DNA of 34,816 nt from Thermoplasmata archaeon (GTDB lineage: Archaea; Thermoplasmatota; E2; UBA202; JdFR-43): assembly GCA_021162815.1 (NCBI GenBank), contig JAGGXW010000021.1, forward strand, positions 1-34,816, read 5' to 3'. The notes under the pieces are model-generated. The model did not search any database and was not told the DNA's origin. It saw only the letters and a program-made list of their open reading frames with translations. Position numbers and translations under genes: made by a program. Shown here one piece after another: positions 5,779-13,847 of the stretch. The number at the start of each line of letters is the position of its first letter. Position 1 is the stretch's first letter.

Positions 5779-6177
5779 ATGGACAGCCATGATGAGAATG
5801 AAAAAATTTTATGGAAGGGCAGGAGATGTTTTAGAAGCTTCTGGTTCATCATTTTGATTGGAATTCTGACTTTATGGATTTATGGTATCGGAATAATTTT
5901 CATAGCATATGCGATATTAAAGTGGGTTAGCATTGCTTACATAATAACTGATAAAAGAATTTTGGAGGTCATGGAACATCACGCTTTCATAAAAAGAGAT
6001 ATTAATGAAATAGAATACAAAGATATTCGCGCCATAAAAATATCGCAAACATTTTTTGAAAAAATGCTGAAATACTGGAAAATAGAAATTAATGGAAGAG
6101 ACAGGAGAATTATTTTGAAAACCATCAGCAAAGAAGTGGTGGATTTTTTGGCATGCTATAAATCTCCTGCTGCATAA
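5779..6177 (+). CDS. Membrane protein with bacterial-type PH domain (YdbS/YdbT-like)
   Basis: A 132-aa protein. It begins with a short cytoplasmic segment containing EKILWKGRRCFRSFWF, then two closely spaced transmembrane segments (about 22-50: FIILIGILTLWIYGIGIIFIAYAIL). After that comes the typical SIAYIITDKRILEVMEHHAFIKRDINEIEYKDIRAIKISQTFFEKMLKYWKIEI unit of the bPH_2 family (YIIT..R...., then the I..I.I.Q....R..KYG-like motif). Family members are found widely in bacteria and archaea, mostly without known function, and may sense membrane stress. This is the first apparently chromosomal gene after the element. Confidence 0.75.
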   Translation: MDSHDENEKILWKGRRCFRSFWFIILIGILTLWIYGIGIIFIAYAILKWVSIAYIITDKRILEVMEHHAFIKRDINEIEYKDIRAIKISQTFFEKMLKYWKIEINGRDRRIILKTISKEVVDFLACYKSPAA

Positions 6178-6204
6178 GCCCATTGGATAATCCATTATGC
6201 AAAT

Positions 6205-7116
6205 TTACTCACTCATGAATTTTCTGCCTCTTAACCTTATCACCCTGACTATTCTCTTATCATAATCTGCATCAACAGGGGTTACTGTGGCCACAACATC
6301 TACATATTTTTCCATAGGCGAGCCAATAATTTTTTTACCTAATGTCTCTTCAACCTGAAATATGCCCGAAGAGTTTGACATTTCAATTATTAGTTCTATG
6401 GGCTTTTCATTCCCAGCTGCTATGATAACACTTTCCACGGAAAGAGCGGAGACAACATGTATGCTTGTACTTCCCAGATCAAATGCCATTCTTCCTCTAC
6501 CCTTTGTCATATCAGTTGCATCTGCTATACCAACAAGTGATGCTTCCATGGTGAGGTCAGGAATACCAGCATCATGAGCATATATTGCATTCAATATAAA
6601 GCCCCTCACTTCTGTTCTCTTTTCAACATCTTCATAAATCTCCGCCAGCATTCTGTTCAGTATGGGAATGGCAAGATACACACTGTGAAGAGGGTGATTT
6701 TTTCTGTATATCTGGTTTCCAATATCATGGAGCAGGGCGGCAGAAAGGAGTATAAGAGCAACATCATCCTCATCTCCTCCTCCATACTCTATAAAATCTG
6801 TTTTTATTCCTCTTTCAGCAAGTATCTGATACATTTTCAATGCGCTGGCGGCAACTATTTTAGCATGAACTTCTCCATGGTCGTTGTATTTTAATTTTTC
6901 AACTGCAATAAAATTTGCCAGATCCCAGTTAGCTCTCGTTTCCTCATCCTTTACAAGCATTTCAAACATTTTTCTTGCCTTTTCATATCTGGATGTAGCT
7001 TCCAGAATGGAATTAACGGCTTCCTTCTCAAGTTCGGCATATCCCTCCGGAATATCCACTTCTATACCTACATTCTTTAATTCGCTGCTTGTAAAATTTC
7101 TAATATCCTTTTTCAT
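6205..7116 (-). CDS. HD-domain metal-dependent phosphohydrolase
   Basis: A 303-aa soluble protein. The metal-binding HD signature is complete: H84 in HGEVHAK, the HD pair at 130-131 (LLHDIGNQIYRKNH), H141/H144, H181-D182 (IYAHDAGIPD) and D199 (GIADATDM). This layout matches a group of archaeal predicted HD hydrolases related to COG2316. The C-terminal 80 residues form a separate alpha/beta region (SALSVESVIIAAGNEKPIELIIEM...). The substrate is unknown; nucleotides or cyclic nucleotides are possible. A TATA box (TATTTATAC on the minus strand) centred 26 nt upstream supports ATG 7116 as a leaderless start. It is divergent from the C25 protease gene. Confidence 0.8.
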   Translation of the reverse strand: MKKDIRNFTSSELKNVGIEVDIPEGYAELEKEAVNSILEATSRYEKARKMFEMLVKDEETRANWDLANFIAVEKLKYNDHGEVHAKIVAASALKMYQILAERGIKTDFIEYGGGDEDDVALILLSAALLHDIGNQIYRKNHPLHSVYLAIPILNRMLAEIYEDVEKRTEVRGFILNAIYAHDAGIPDLTMEASLVGIADATDMTKGRGRMAFDLGSTSIHVVSALSVESVIIAAGNEKPIELIIEMSNSSGIFQVEETLGKKIIGSPMEKYVDVVATVTPVDADYDKRIVRVIRLRGRKFMSE

Positions 7117-7218
7117 TATTCATTATTAAAAGGTAGTATAAATAGAGATGGCATAATACAATCATAATTCACCGATAATTTTAATAATGAATCAAAATTA
7201 CATTCTTGAGGGTTAAAA
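7117..7218. promoter_or_regulatory. Divergent promoter region, HD hydrolase and C25 protease
   Basis: The minus-strand box CTATTTATACTACC is centred 26 nt before ATG 7116. On the plus strand AATTTTAATAATG (about 7175-7187) is followed by GAGGG just before ATG 7219, so the protease mRNA probably has a short leader with a Shine-Dalgarno site. Confidence 0.4.
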
Positions 7219-9132
7219 ATGAGAAGGACGATAGCAATATTGTTGGTGAGTGTATTTTTGTTTAGTGCTGCTTTTGCGGGCATTAACACAAGAGTGATAA
7301 AAGAGACAACAATGATGGATGAGAATATAATAGAGAAAACATATGAGTTTTCACCTCCCTCTGTAAAGGATGATGGAAATTACATGATAGTTTCAATGGG
7401 AGGTGCAGGAAATTCACTGTATGAGGGCTATCCTGTATTGCCATACAAAACAGAAGTACTGAGATTTCCACTGGGAACAAAATTCAATATAGAGACTTCG
7501 GTGGGTAGCATAAATGAAATGAAGCTTGAAAAGAAAATAAAGCCCTATCCAACTGTAGTACAGCTTGATGGAAATGGAAAACCAAGAATTATTGAAAATA
7601 AGGAAGTATATGGAAAAAATGCCTTTTATCCAGAAAAGTGGGTAGAATGGAGAGCAACAGTGGGATTATACAATGGAAAGAGGATGGTTACCCTCTCCCT
7701 ATTCACATATCCATGCAGGTACAATCCGCAGGAGAATAAAATAATATACACAGATAAAGTGGATATAAAAATAAATTATGAACCAGGAAGTGGAGAGAGG
7801 AGTGTCGATAATTATGATTTGCTTATCATAGCTCCAGACAAATGGCTTGATTCTTTGCAACCTTTAGTAGAGCATAAAAACAGTCATGGAATAAAAACAA
7901 AGCTTGTTGGTTTGAGTGAGGCATTGAAAGAAAATGGAAGGGATGATGCCGAGAAGGTTAAGTACTTCATAAAGGATGGGATTGAGAATGATGGAATAAA
8001 GTATGTCATGCTTGTTGGGGGAAGACATGGTGGTATTTTAAATGAGAAGTGGTGGGTTCCTGTAAGGTATAGCCATCTGGATGATAATAGCAAGTGGGAA
8101 GCAAGTTATGCAAGCGACTTATATTTTGCGGACATATACAAATATGAAGATGGAAACGCTGTCTTCGACAACTGGGACAGCAATGGAAATGGAATATATG
8201 CAGAATGGAGTTTTCACGGTAAAGATATACTTGACTTAAATCCTGATATTTATGTTGGCAGACTTGCATGCAGGAATGAATATGAGGTTAAGTTAATGGT
8301 GAACAAGATTATTGAGTATGAAACAAGTGATGCTGCAAATCAAGACTGGTTCAAGAGAATGGTTGTTGTGGGAGGAGATACCTTCCCGGATCCAAGCGAT
8401 ATATATATAGAAGGAGAGATAGGCAATCAGAATGCCTTAGATTATATGAAGCCACTGGTTGTAAAGCCAGTAAAATTGTGGGTCTCAGATGGCAGTCTTC
8501 TTGCAAACAAGACACCTGATACTGCATGGGAAAATGTGGTAAACGCAATAAGTCAAGGTTGTGGTTTCCTGGATTTTGAAGGACATGGAAACCCAATGAG
8601 CTGGGCAACACACCCTTATCAGGATGAGAATACCTGGATAAATGGATTGCTCGTTTCTCACATGCCAAAGCTGAGTAATAAAGGAATGTACCCGATATGC
8701 ATGGTTGGTGGATGTCATAACAGCCAGTTCAATGTAAGTATACTGAATTTACTCAAGCCGGGTAAATTCTATGAGACTTACTACAAATCAGAATGGTCTC
8801 CAGAGTGCTGGGGATGGTGGATTGCCAGAAAGATAGATGGCGGTGCAATAGCCAGCATTGGATGTACTGCTCTTGGATATGGAGCGATAGGAGATAATAA
8901 CCATGACGGCATACCTGATTGCTCACAGCAATACGGAGGATGGATTGACCCACAGTTCTTCAAAAAGATAGGCTATGACAACGCAACAACTGTTGGAGAG
9001 GCTCATGGAGGCGCAATAGCAGATTATGTTGCAAGCTTCCAGGTAATGAAAGACCCGATAGACTGCAAGACCGTTCAGGAATGGGTCCTCCTTGGAGACC
9101 CAAGCCTGAAAATAGGTGGCTACGGCAGCTAA
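7219..9132 (+). CDS. Secreted gingipain-like cysteine protease (peptidase C25)
   Basis: A 637-aa exported protease. A signal peptide occupies residues 1-20 (MRRTIAILLVSVFLFSAAFA). A propeptide-like region spans about 25-195, ending in INYEPGSG. The C25 catalytic domain runs from about 198 (YDLLIIAPDKWLDSLQPLVEHKNSHGIKTKLV) to the end. The catalytic His lies in EGHGNPMSW (H456) and the nucleophile Cys in MVGGCHNSQF (C499), the order and spacing of gingipains and their archaeal relatives. It ends with VQEWVLLGDPSLKIGGYGS and lacks a C-terminal CARDB domain or anchor, so it is probably released. Related enzymes have been reported in sediment MBG-D archaea and taken as evidence for protein degradation. 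GAGGG before ATG 7219 supports the start. Confidence 0.9.
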   Translation: MRRTIAILLVSVFLFSAAFAGINTRVIKETTMMDENIIEKTYEFSPPSVKDDGNYMIVSMGGAGNSLYEGYPVLPYKTEVLRFPLGTKFNIETSVGSINEMKLEKKIKPYPTVVQLDGNGKPRIIENKEVYGKNAFYPEKWVEWRATVGLYNGKRMVTLSLFTYPCRYNPQENKIIYTDKVDIKINYEPGSGERSVDNYDLLIIAPDKWLDSLQPLVEHKNSHGIKTKLVGLSEALKENGRDDAEKVKYFIKDGIENDGIKYVMLVGGRHGGILNEKWWVPVRYSHLDDNSKWEASYASDLYFADIYKYEDGNAVFDNWDSNGNGIYAEWSFHGKDILDLNPDIYVGRLACRNEYEVKLMVNKIIEYETSDAANQDWFKRMVVVGGDTFPDPSDIYIEGEIGNQNALDYMKPLVVKPVKLWVSDGSLLANKTPDTAWENVVNAISQGCGFLDFEGHGNPMSWATHPYQDENTWINGLLVSHMPKLSNKGMYPICMVGGCHNSQFNVSILNLLKPGKFYETYYKSEWSPECWGWWIARKIDGGAIASIGCTALGYGAIGDNNHDGIPDCSQQYGGWIDPQFFKKIGYDNATTVGEAHGGAIADYVASFQVMKDPIDCKTVQEWVLLGDPSLKIGGYGS

Positions 9133-9180
9133 CCCTCTCTCCTTTCCCAAAATTTTTAAATCCTGCTCTTTTTAAAGGAT

Positions 9181-9477
9181 ATGCTTCATTGGATACTCCT
9201 TTCCCTGGTAATCATCTCATTGATTTTACCTCTCATCTCAATTCATTATTTCCGTCAGCTCCTCACATTTATTCGTGTTAGAAGGGCAGGAATATTATCG
9301 GCAGGTGCCCTGCTGATGCTCTCTGGATATTTTTTCTTCATGCTTCCCTGGATAGTAATAGAAGAGGGTATTGAAATTGTAAGAGTATTTTCATATATTG
9401 TTGTGACATCTGGATTGATAATCCTTCTCGGAGGGATAATAAGAATATATATGGACTGGAAAGAGGCCATAAGATGA
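9181..9477 (+). CDS. Small three-TM membrane protein, first gene of the signalling operon
   Basis: A 98-aa hydrophobic protein with about three membrane segments (3-22, 38-60, 68-90) and a short basic loop (RQLLTFIRVRRAG). No family is recognised. Its stop overlaps the start of the histidine kinase (ATGA at 9474-9477), so it is translated with the kinase and may be its membrane partner or input subunit. A TATA-like AATTTTTAAATC lies about 25 nt before ATG 9181, suggesting a leaderless operon start. Confidence 0.7.
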   Translation: MLHWILLSLVIISLILPLISIHYFRQLLTFIRVRRAGILSAGALLMLSGYFFFMLPWIVIEEGIEIVRVFSYIVVTSGLIILLGGIIRIYMDWKEAIR

Positions 9478-11234
9478 ATTACGCCATATTGCTCTCCATA
9501 TTAGATTCAGTAATTGCTCTGATTATTTTCATATTCGGTTTGAAGATATATATGGAGTATAAAAGAAAATATCTCATGTGGTTCCTGGTGGGATTCGTGT
9601 TTTTTCCCCTCATATTCATTTATTCCATCATGGAATACTATCTCTCCACCATGTGCGCTGTGCTCGTCTATCCCATATTCGTCATCATAATAGAAATTTT
9701 CATAATACTGGCTGAAAAGAATCTTTTAATATCAATAAAAAAGGAGGAGATTGAGGAGTATAAAATACTGGTGAGAGAGGATATTGCCATACTCAGAGTT
9801 TTTGAAAGAATGGCTAATTACCTCATAAGGAGATTGATTCCTCTGGTGGGAAGAAAAAGCATTGAGGATATAATTGAAGAATGCAGTTATACGCATGATA
9901 TCATATCCGGTGTTATTCTCTCTCCTAAAGATACACTTGATACCTCAATTATAGAGGAAAAAATAGGAGATGTGACGATATCTGATCTTCTTGAAGCCTT
10001 TACATTTCTGGTGGAAAAGATAATTGATATTTATGCCGCTCTCGTGCCATATGAAAAAATTGCAGAGGACATAAGAAAAATGATAGGAGAGATTGAAAAT
10101 AAAAAAATAATAAAGTGGCTTGTCCCATTTGCAGTAATGAAAACTGTTGTGGAGCCTGTTTTAAGAAAATGCAAGCCTGATGAATTGAGCTGGATAAGGC
10201 TTTCTGTATCCATAACAGGGATCAATATAAACAGAAATGGTGGAATAGAAATGCATGAAATTTATTCATACGACTATGAAGAAATACTGGATAAAATAAC
10301 CAGATTTTTTTCAAGGGCACATTTTCCCCTCACAAGATTGCTGGGTGTTGAGGTGAATAAGGAAATAACAAGAAATTTTAGATTACTGCCGGATAATGTG
10401 AAGGAAGAGCTCTACAGAACAGGATTTATAAAAAGCCTTCCAAGGGGAATCTTGGAGGAAGAAAGAATAACCCTCATGAGCAGGGATAAGCTCGTTGAGG
10501 AACTTGCTGAAAGAAAGAAGAGGCTGGAAGAAGCATACAGGAGATTATCTCAGGCAAAACTGGACAGAATGAAATCAAATTTTATAGACATGATAGCACA
10601 TGAATTAAAGACGCCCCTTACTGTAATAAAAACATATACGGAGCTGCTGAGACATGAGAAGCTTGGGGAACTCAATGAAATGCAGAAGGATAAACTGGAA
10701 AAAATGGCAAAGAACATAGAGAGAATGAATGAACTAATAAATGATATGCTTCAGATACCCTCCATAGATGCAAAAGAACTGGAGTTAAGAAAAGAGAATT
10801 TTTATATAAAAGATGTAATAGAGGATATTGTGAATGAGTTAAGGGAAATTGCAGAAGAGAAAAAGCAAAAGATAGAACTCAACCTGGACAAAAGCATGGT
10901 GACAGGAGATAGAACCTTAATAGAGAGAGCCATCAAAAACATAGTATCAAATGCAATAAAATACACACCGGAAGGCGGAAAAATAGCCATTGAATCCAGA
11001 AAGGGAAGAGGATATGTCCATATAAAAATAAAGGATACAGGAAAAGGAATAAAAAAATCAGATATTGAAAAAATATTTGAGCCCTTCTACAGCAGGCACG
11101 GCGGCGCGGGCCTGGGGCTGGCAATAGCGAAAAATATTGTGGAAAGCCATGGAGGAAAGATATGGGCCGAGAGCGAGTATGGAAAGGGTGCTGTATTTCA
11201 CATAAAATTTAAGCTGGCAAGAGGTGAAACATGA
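9474..11234 (+). CDS. Membrane sensor histidine kinase
   Basis: A 586-aa kinase. About three transmembrane segments lie in residues 4-82 and resemble the upstream 98-aa protein in style. Residues 90-330 are a soluble region of unknown fold without a recognisable PAS or GAF pattern. A coiled coil (335-370) leads to HisKA with the phospho-acceptor H376 in MIAHELKTPLTVIKTY. The ATPase domain shows the N box (NIVSNAIKYTPEGG), G1 (KDTGKGIKKSDIEKIFEPFY) and G2 (GGAGLGLAIAKNIVESHGG). It should phosphorylate the response regulator encoded immediately downstream, whose ATG overlaps its TGA. Confidence 0.92.
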   Translation: MNYAILLSILDSVIALIIFIFGLKIYMEYKRKYLMWFLVGFVFFPLIFIYSIMEYYLSTMCAVLVYPIFVIIIEIFIILAEKNLLISIKKEEIEEYKILVREDIAILRVFERMANYLIRRLIPLVGRKSIEDIIEECSYTHDIISGVILSPKDTLDTSIIEEKIGDVTISDLLEAFTFLVEKIIDIYAALVPYEKIAEDIRKMIGEIENKKIIKWLVPFAVMKTVVEPVLRKCKPDELSWIRLSVSITGININRNGGIEMHEIYSYDYEEILDKITRFFSRAHFPLTRLLGVEVNKEITRNFRLLPDNVKEELYRTGFIKSLPRGILEEERITLMSRDKLVEELAERKKRLEEAYRRLSQAKLDRMKSNFIDMIAHELKTPLTVIKTYTELLRHEKLGELNEMQKDKLEKMAKNIERMNELINDMLQIPSIDAKELELRKENFYIKDVIEDIVNELREIAEEKKQKIELNLDKSMVTGDRTLIERAIKNIVSNAIKYTPEGGKIAIESRKGRGYVHIKIKDTGKGIKKSDIEKIFEPFYSRHGGAGLGLAIAKNIVESHGGKIWAESEYGKGAVFHIKFKLARGET

Positions 11235-12247
11235 AGATATTGTTTGTTGATGATGATGAGGGTATACTTGAGGCTGCAAAAACGGCTCTTCAGGTGTATG
11301 GATATGATGTGATAACAGCCACCTCGGGAAAGGAGTGTCTGGAGAAGATAGAGGAGGCGGACATAGTTTTTCTGGATATTAAAATGCCGGGCATGGATGG
11401 AATCGAGACATTAAAGGAAATTAAGAAATTGAGGCCAGAGCTGCCTGTAATAATGATAACCGCCTATGCAACCGTGGACAATGCGATTCAGGCAATGAAG
11501 GAGGGAGCATCAGATTACATAAGGAAACCATTCAGGATAGAGGAGCTGGAAGGGAGCATACTTGCAACAATTGAGGATATAAAATTCAGGGAATATGAAA
11601 AGATATATATGGGAAGTGATGCAATCGAATCTTTTAAGAAAAGCAGCAAAAAAATGCATATAGGGCGGGAAAAGGAAATGGATGCAATTTTTATACCCAT
11701 GGAGCATGACCTCAAACCAAGAAAGATAGAGGAAATAATAGAAGATATAGAAAAGAAAATCGAGAGAAATATGTATATTTTTATATCCGACATAGACTAT
11801 ATTTACAGGACATATGGAGAAAAAACAAGGGAATTTCTTGAATGGATAAACAAAAAGGCAGCATCAAATAATTGTAAGTTGTTAATATCTGCAAAAATAT
11901 TGAATCTTGATGAGAGGTCAAGAAAGGAGTTGCAGGAAATAATAACAGATGTGCATCTTGGGATATTAACGGATTCCATATCAAATTATATAAGAAGAAA
12001 GGTAATAAATCTTCTATCAGATGGCCATAAGTATTCCTTCACAAAAATTGCTCAGGAAGTTGGAATAGATGAAAATCCCAAATTGAGTTTCCATCTGAAG
12101 AAATTAAAGGATGACGGAGTTATAGAGCAGGATGATGAAAAAAGATATTATCTAACCACAATGGGAAAGGAAATAGCAAAATTTATAGAGGAAATGAGGA
12201 AGAAGAAATTGAATAAGGATGTAGTATGGAGAGAGTGGATTAAGTGA
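11231..12247 (+). CDS. Response regulator with C-terminal winged helix
   Basis: A 338-aa protein. Residues 1-120 are a canonical receiver: acidic pocket DDD (7-9), phospho-acceptor D49 in IVFLDIKMPG, T78 and K99 (YIRKPF). Residues about 145-245 resemble the DUF835-type ATPase-derived domain seen in archaeal signalling proteins (NMYIFISDIDYIYRTYGEKTREFLEWI...CKLLISA); this is a weaker match. Residues about 255-320 form an ArsR-like winged helix (IRRKVINLLSDGHKYSFTKIAQEVGI...LSFHLKKLKDDGVIEQDDEKRYYLT). A DNA-binding output makes it a likely transcription factor, whereas many archaeal receivers lack one. GAGGTGA precedes ATG 11231; the stop overlaps the next gene as GTGA. Confidence 0.9.
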   Translation: MKILFVDDDEGILEAAKTALQVYGYDVITATSGKECLEKIEEADIVFLDIKMPGMDGIETLKEIKKLRPELPVIMITAYATVDNAIQAMKEGASDYIRKPFRIEELEGSILATIEDIKFREYEKIYMGSDAIESFKKSSKKMHIGREKEMDAIFIPMEHDLKPRKIEEIIEDIEKKIERNMYIFISDIDYIYRTYGEKTREFLEWINKKAASNNCKLLISAKILNLDERSRKELQEIITDVHLGILTDSISNYIRRKVINLLSDGHKYSFTKIAQEVGIDENPKLSFHLKKLKDDGVIEQDDEKRYYLTTMGKEIAKFIEEMRKKKLNKDVVWREWIK

Positions 12248-13803
12248 GGTTTTTTACTATTGCAGCACTCCTGATCATACTTTTCATCCCCCTCTCTGGT
12301 GCTACAATAATTGTTGGAATAGATAAGAATTATCCTCCAAATGAGTATCTGGTGGATGGAAAAGCAACTGGCTACAATGTTGACATAATGAATGCTATTG
12401 CCAAGGAAATGAATGAAAATGTTACATACATAGCAATGGAATGGAGTGATGCAGTATCTGCCCTGAAAAATGGAGAAGTTGATATCCTTTTCATGGTAAA
12501 AACGGAGGAAAGGGAAAAGAGTTTCATTTTCAGCAAGCCTGTGATTGATGTGAAACTTTCAATTTTCGTTAAAAAGAATGTTTACTACATTCATTCCATA
12601 GAAGATCTAAATGGACATACAGTTGCGGTGGAAAAGGGAGATATTGGGGAAGAAATTTTGAAAAAGGAGGTAAAAAATGCAATATTGATTGAAACAGATG
12701 ACCCTGAAAAAGCAATAAAATTGCTGGAAAACGGGGAGGCAAAGGCGTATTTTGGGAACTATCATGTTGGATGTTTTTATGTGAATAAACACTCATACAC
12801 AGACATAAAAATAACGGGAGAGAAAATAAAGGTAGGGGAGAGGGCAATAGCCGCCATGCCATGGAATAAAAAGCTAATTGAAAGAATAAATGAATCACTG
12901 GATAAAATAAAGGAGAATGGAGTTTATGATAGAATAACAAAAAAATGGTTTGGAGAGGAAATATACCATGAAAAGATACCGTCATGGGCAATAAACGCAG
13001 CCGTAATTTTCATATTTTCAGCCATAGCATCTCTTTCATTGTTAACTCTATGGAACAGAAGTTTATCCAAAAAAGTCAAAGAAAGAACAAGAGAACTTGA
13101 AGAGTACAAGGAGCACCTTGAGGAAATGGTAAAAGAAAAGACGGAGGAAATAAAAACATTGAGTTACTCACTGGCACATGACCTCAAAGCCCCTATAAGG
13201 GGTATAAAAACATTTTCCTCCATTCTTATGAATGATAAACTATCCCAAGAGGATGAGAGAGATATGATAGAAAGAATAAATAAATCAGCTCAGTGGATGG
13301 AGGAACTCATGAACAGCCTTATGGAGTATGGAAGTATCGAAAGATTAGAGCCTGAGATGAAAAAAGTAGATATGAATGAAATTATCAGAGAAGTGCTTAA
13401 TGAACTGGAACACGAAATAGAAAAAAGAAATGCTTCAATAAATGTTGATGAATTACCATCTGTTAAGGGAGATGAAAAGATGCTTAAAAGAGTTATGTTC
13501 AATCTGGTTTCAAACTCAATAAAATTTGTGGAGGAGGGTAAAGATCCGGTTGTTAAAATATATGCCAAAGATATGGGAAAAAGAGTAAGGATATATGTAA
13601 AGGACAATGGAATAGGAATAGATAAAAAGGATAGAAAGAGAATATTTCTTCCATTCGGGAAACTTCACGGAAGAGAGGAATATGAAGGCACAGGTTTGGG
13701 ACTGGCGATGGTAAAAAGAGCGGTTGAAAAAATGAATGGAAGGGTAGGCCTCATAAATAGGAAGGAGGGAGGGAGCATATTCTGGATAGAGCTAGAGAAA
13801 TAA
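12244..13803 (+). CDS. Histidine kinase with extracellular solute-binding (SBP_bac_3) sensor
   Basis: A 519-aa hybrid sensor. A signal peptide or first TM (1-20) is followed by a family 3 solute-binding domain (21-237: IIVGIDKNYPPNEYLVDGKATGYNVDIMNAIAK...DILFMVKTEEREKSFIFSKPV), which in relatives binds amino acids or similar small solutes. One TM (about 248-270), a coiled coil (272-305), HisKA with H312 in LAHDLKAPIRG, and an ATPase domain (NLVSNSIKF, KDNGIGIDKKD, GTGLGLAMVKRA) complete it. The same architecture (BvgS/EvgS-like input) is rare in archaea. It starts at GTG 12244 in a GTGA overlap with the regulator gene, so it is the fourth gene of the operon and likely a second input to that regulator. 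Confidence 0.92.
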   Translation: MRFFTIAALLIILFIPLSGATIIVGIDKNYPPNEYLVDGKATGYNVDIMNAIAKEMNENVTYIAMEWSDAVSALKNGEVDILFMVKTEEREKSFIFSKPVIDVKLSIFVKKNVYYIHSIEDLNGHTVAVEKGDIGEEILKKEVKNAILIETDDPEKAIKLLENGEAKAYFGNYHVGCFYVNKHSYTDIKITGEKIKVGERAIAAMPWNKKLIERINESLDKIKENGVYDRITKKWFGEEIYHEKIPSWAINAAVIFIFSAIASLSLLTLWNRSLSKKVKERTRELEEYKEHLEEMVKEKTEEIKTLSYSLAHDLKAPIRGIKTFSSILMNDKLSQEDERDMIERINKSAQWMEELMNSLMEYGSIERLEPEMKKVDMNEIIREVLNELEHEIEKRNASINVDELPSVKGDEKMLKRVMFNLVSNSIKFVEEGKDPVVKIYAKDMGKRVRIYVKDNGIGIDKKDRKRIFLPFGKLHGREEYEGTGLGLAMVKRAVEKMNGRVGLINRKEGGSIFWIELEK

Positions 13804-13822
13804 AATTAAATGTGCATAAAGA

Positions 13823-13833
13823 TTAAATATATA
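13823..13833 (+). promoter_or_regulatory. TATA box of the PAS kinase gene
   Basis: TTAAATATATA is centred 24-27 nt before the TTG 13848 and GTG 13851 candidate starts. It indicates that the fifth signalling gene has its own promoter. Confidence 0.45.
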
Positions 13834-13847
13834 CTCACCATGAATTA

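Noticed and set aside
7884-9150. Cluster of minus-strand ORFs opposite the C25 protease
   Set aside because: They are codon-bias shadows of the protease gene, rich in Cys, His and Ser without any domain pattern.
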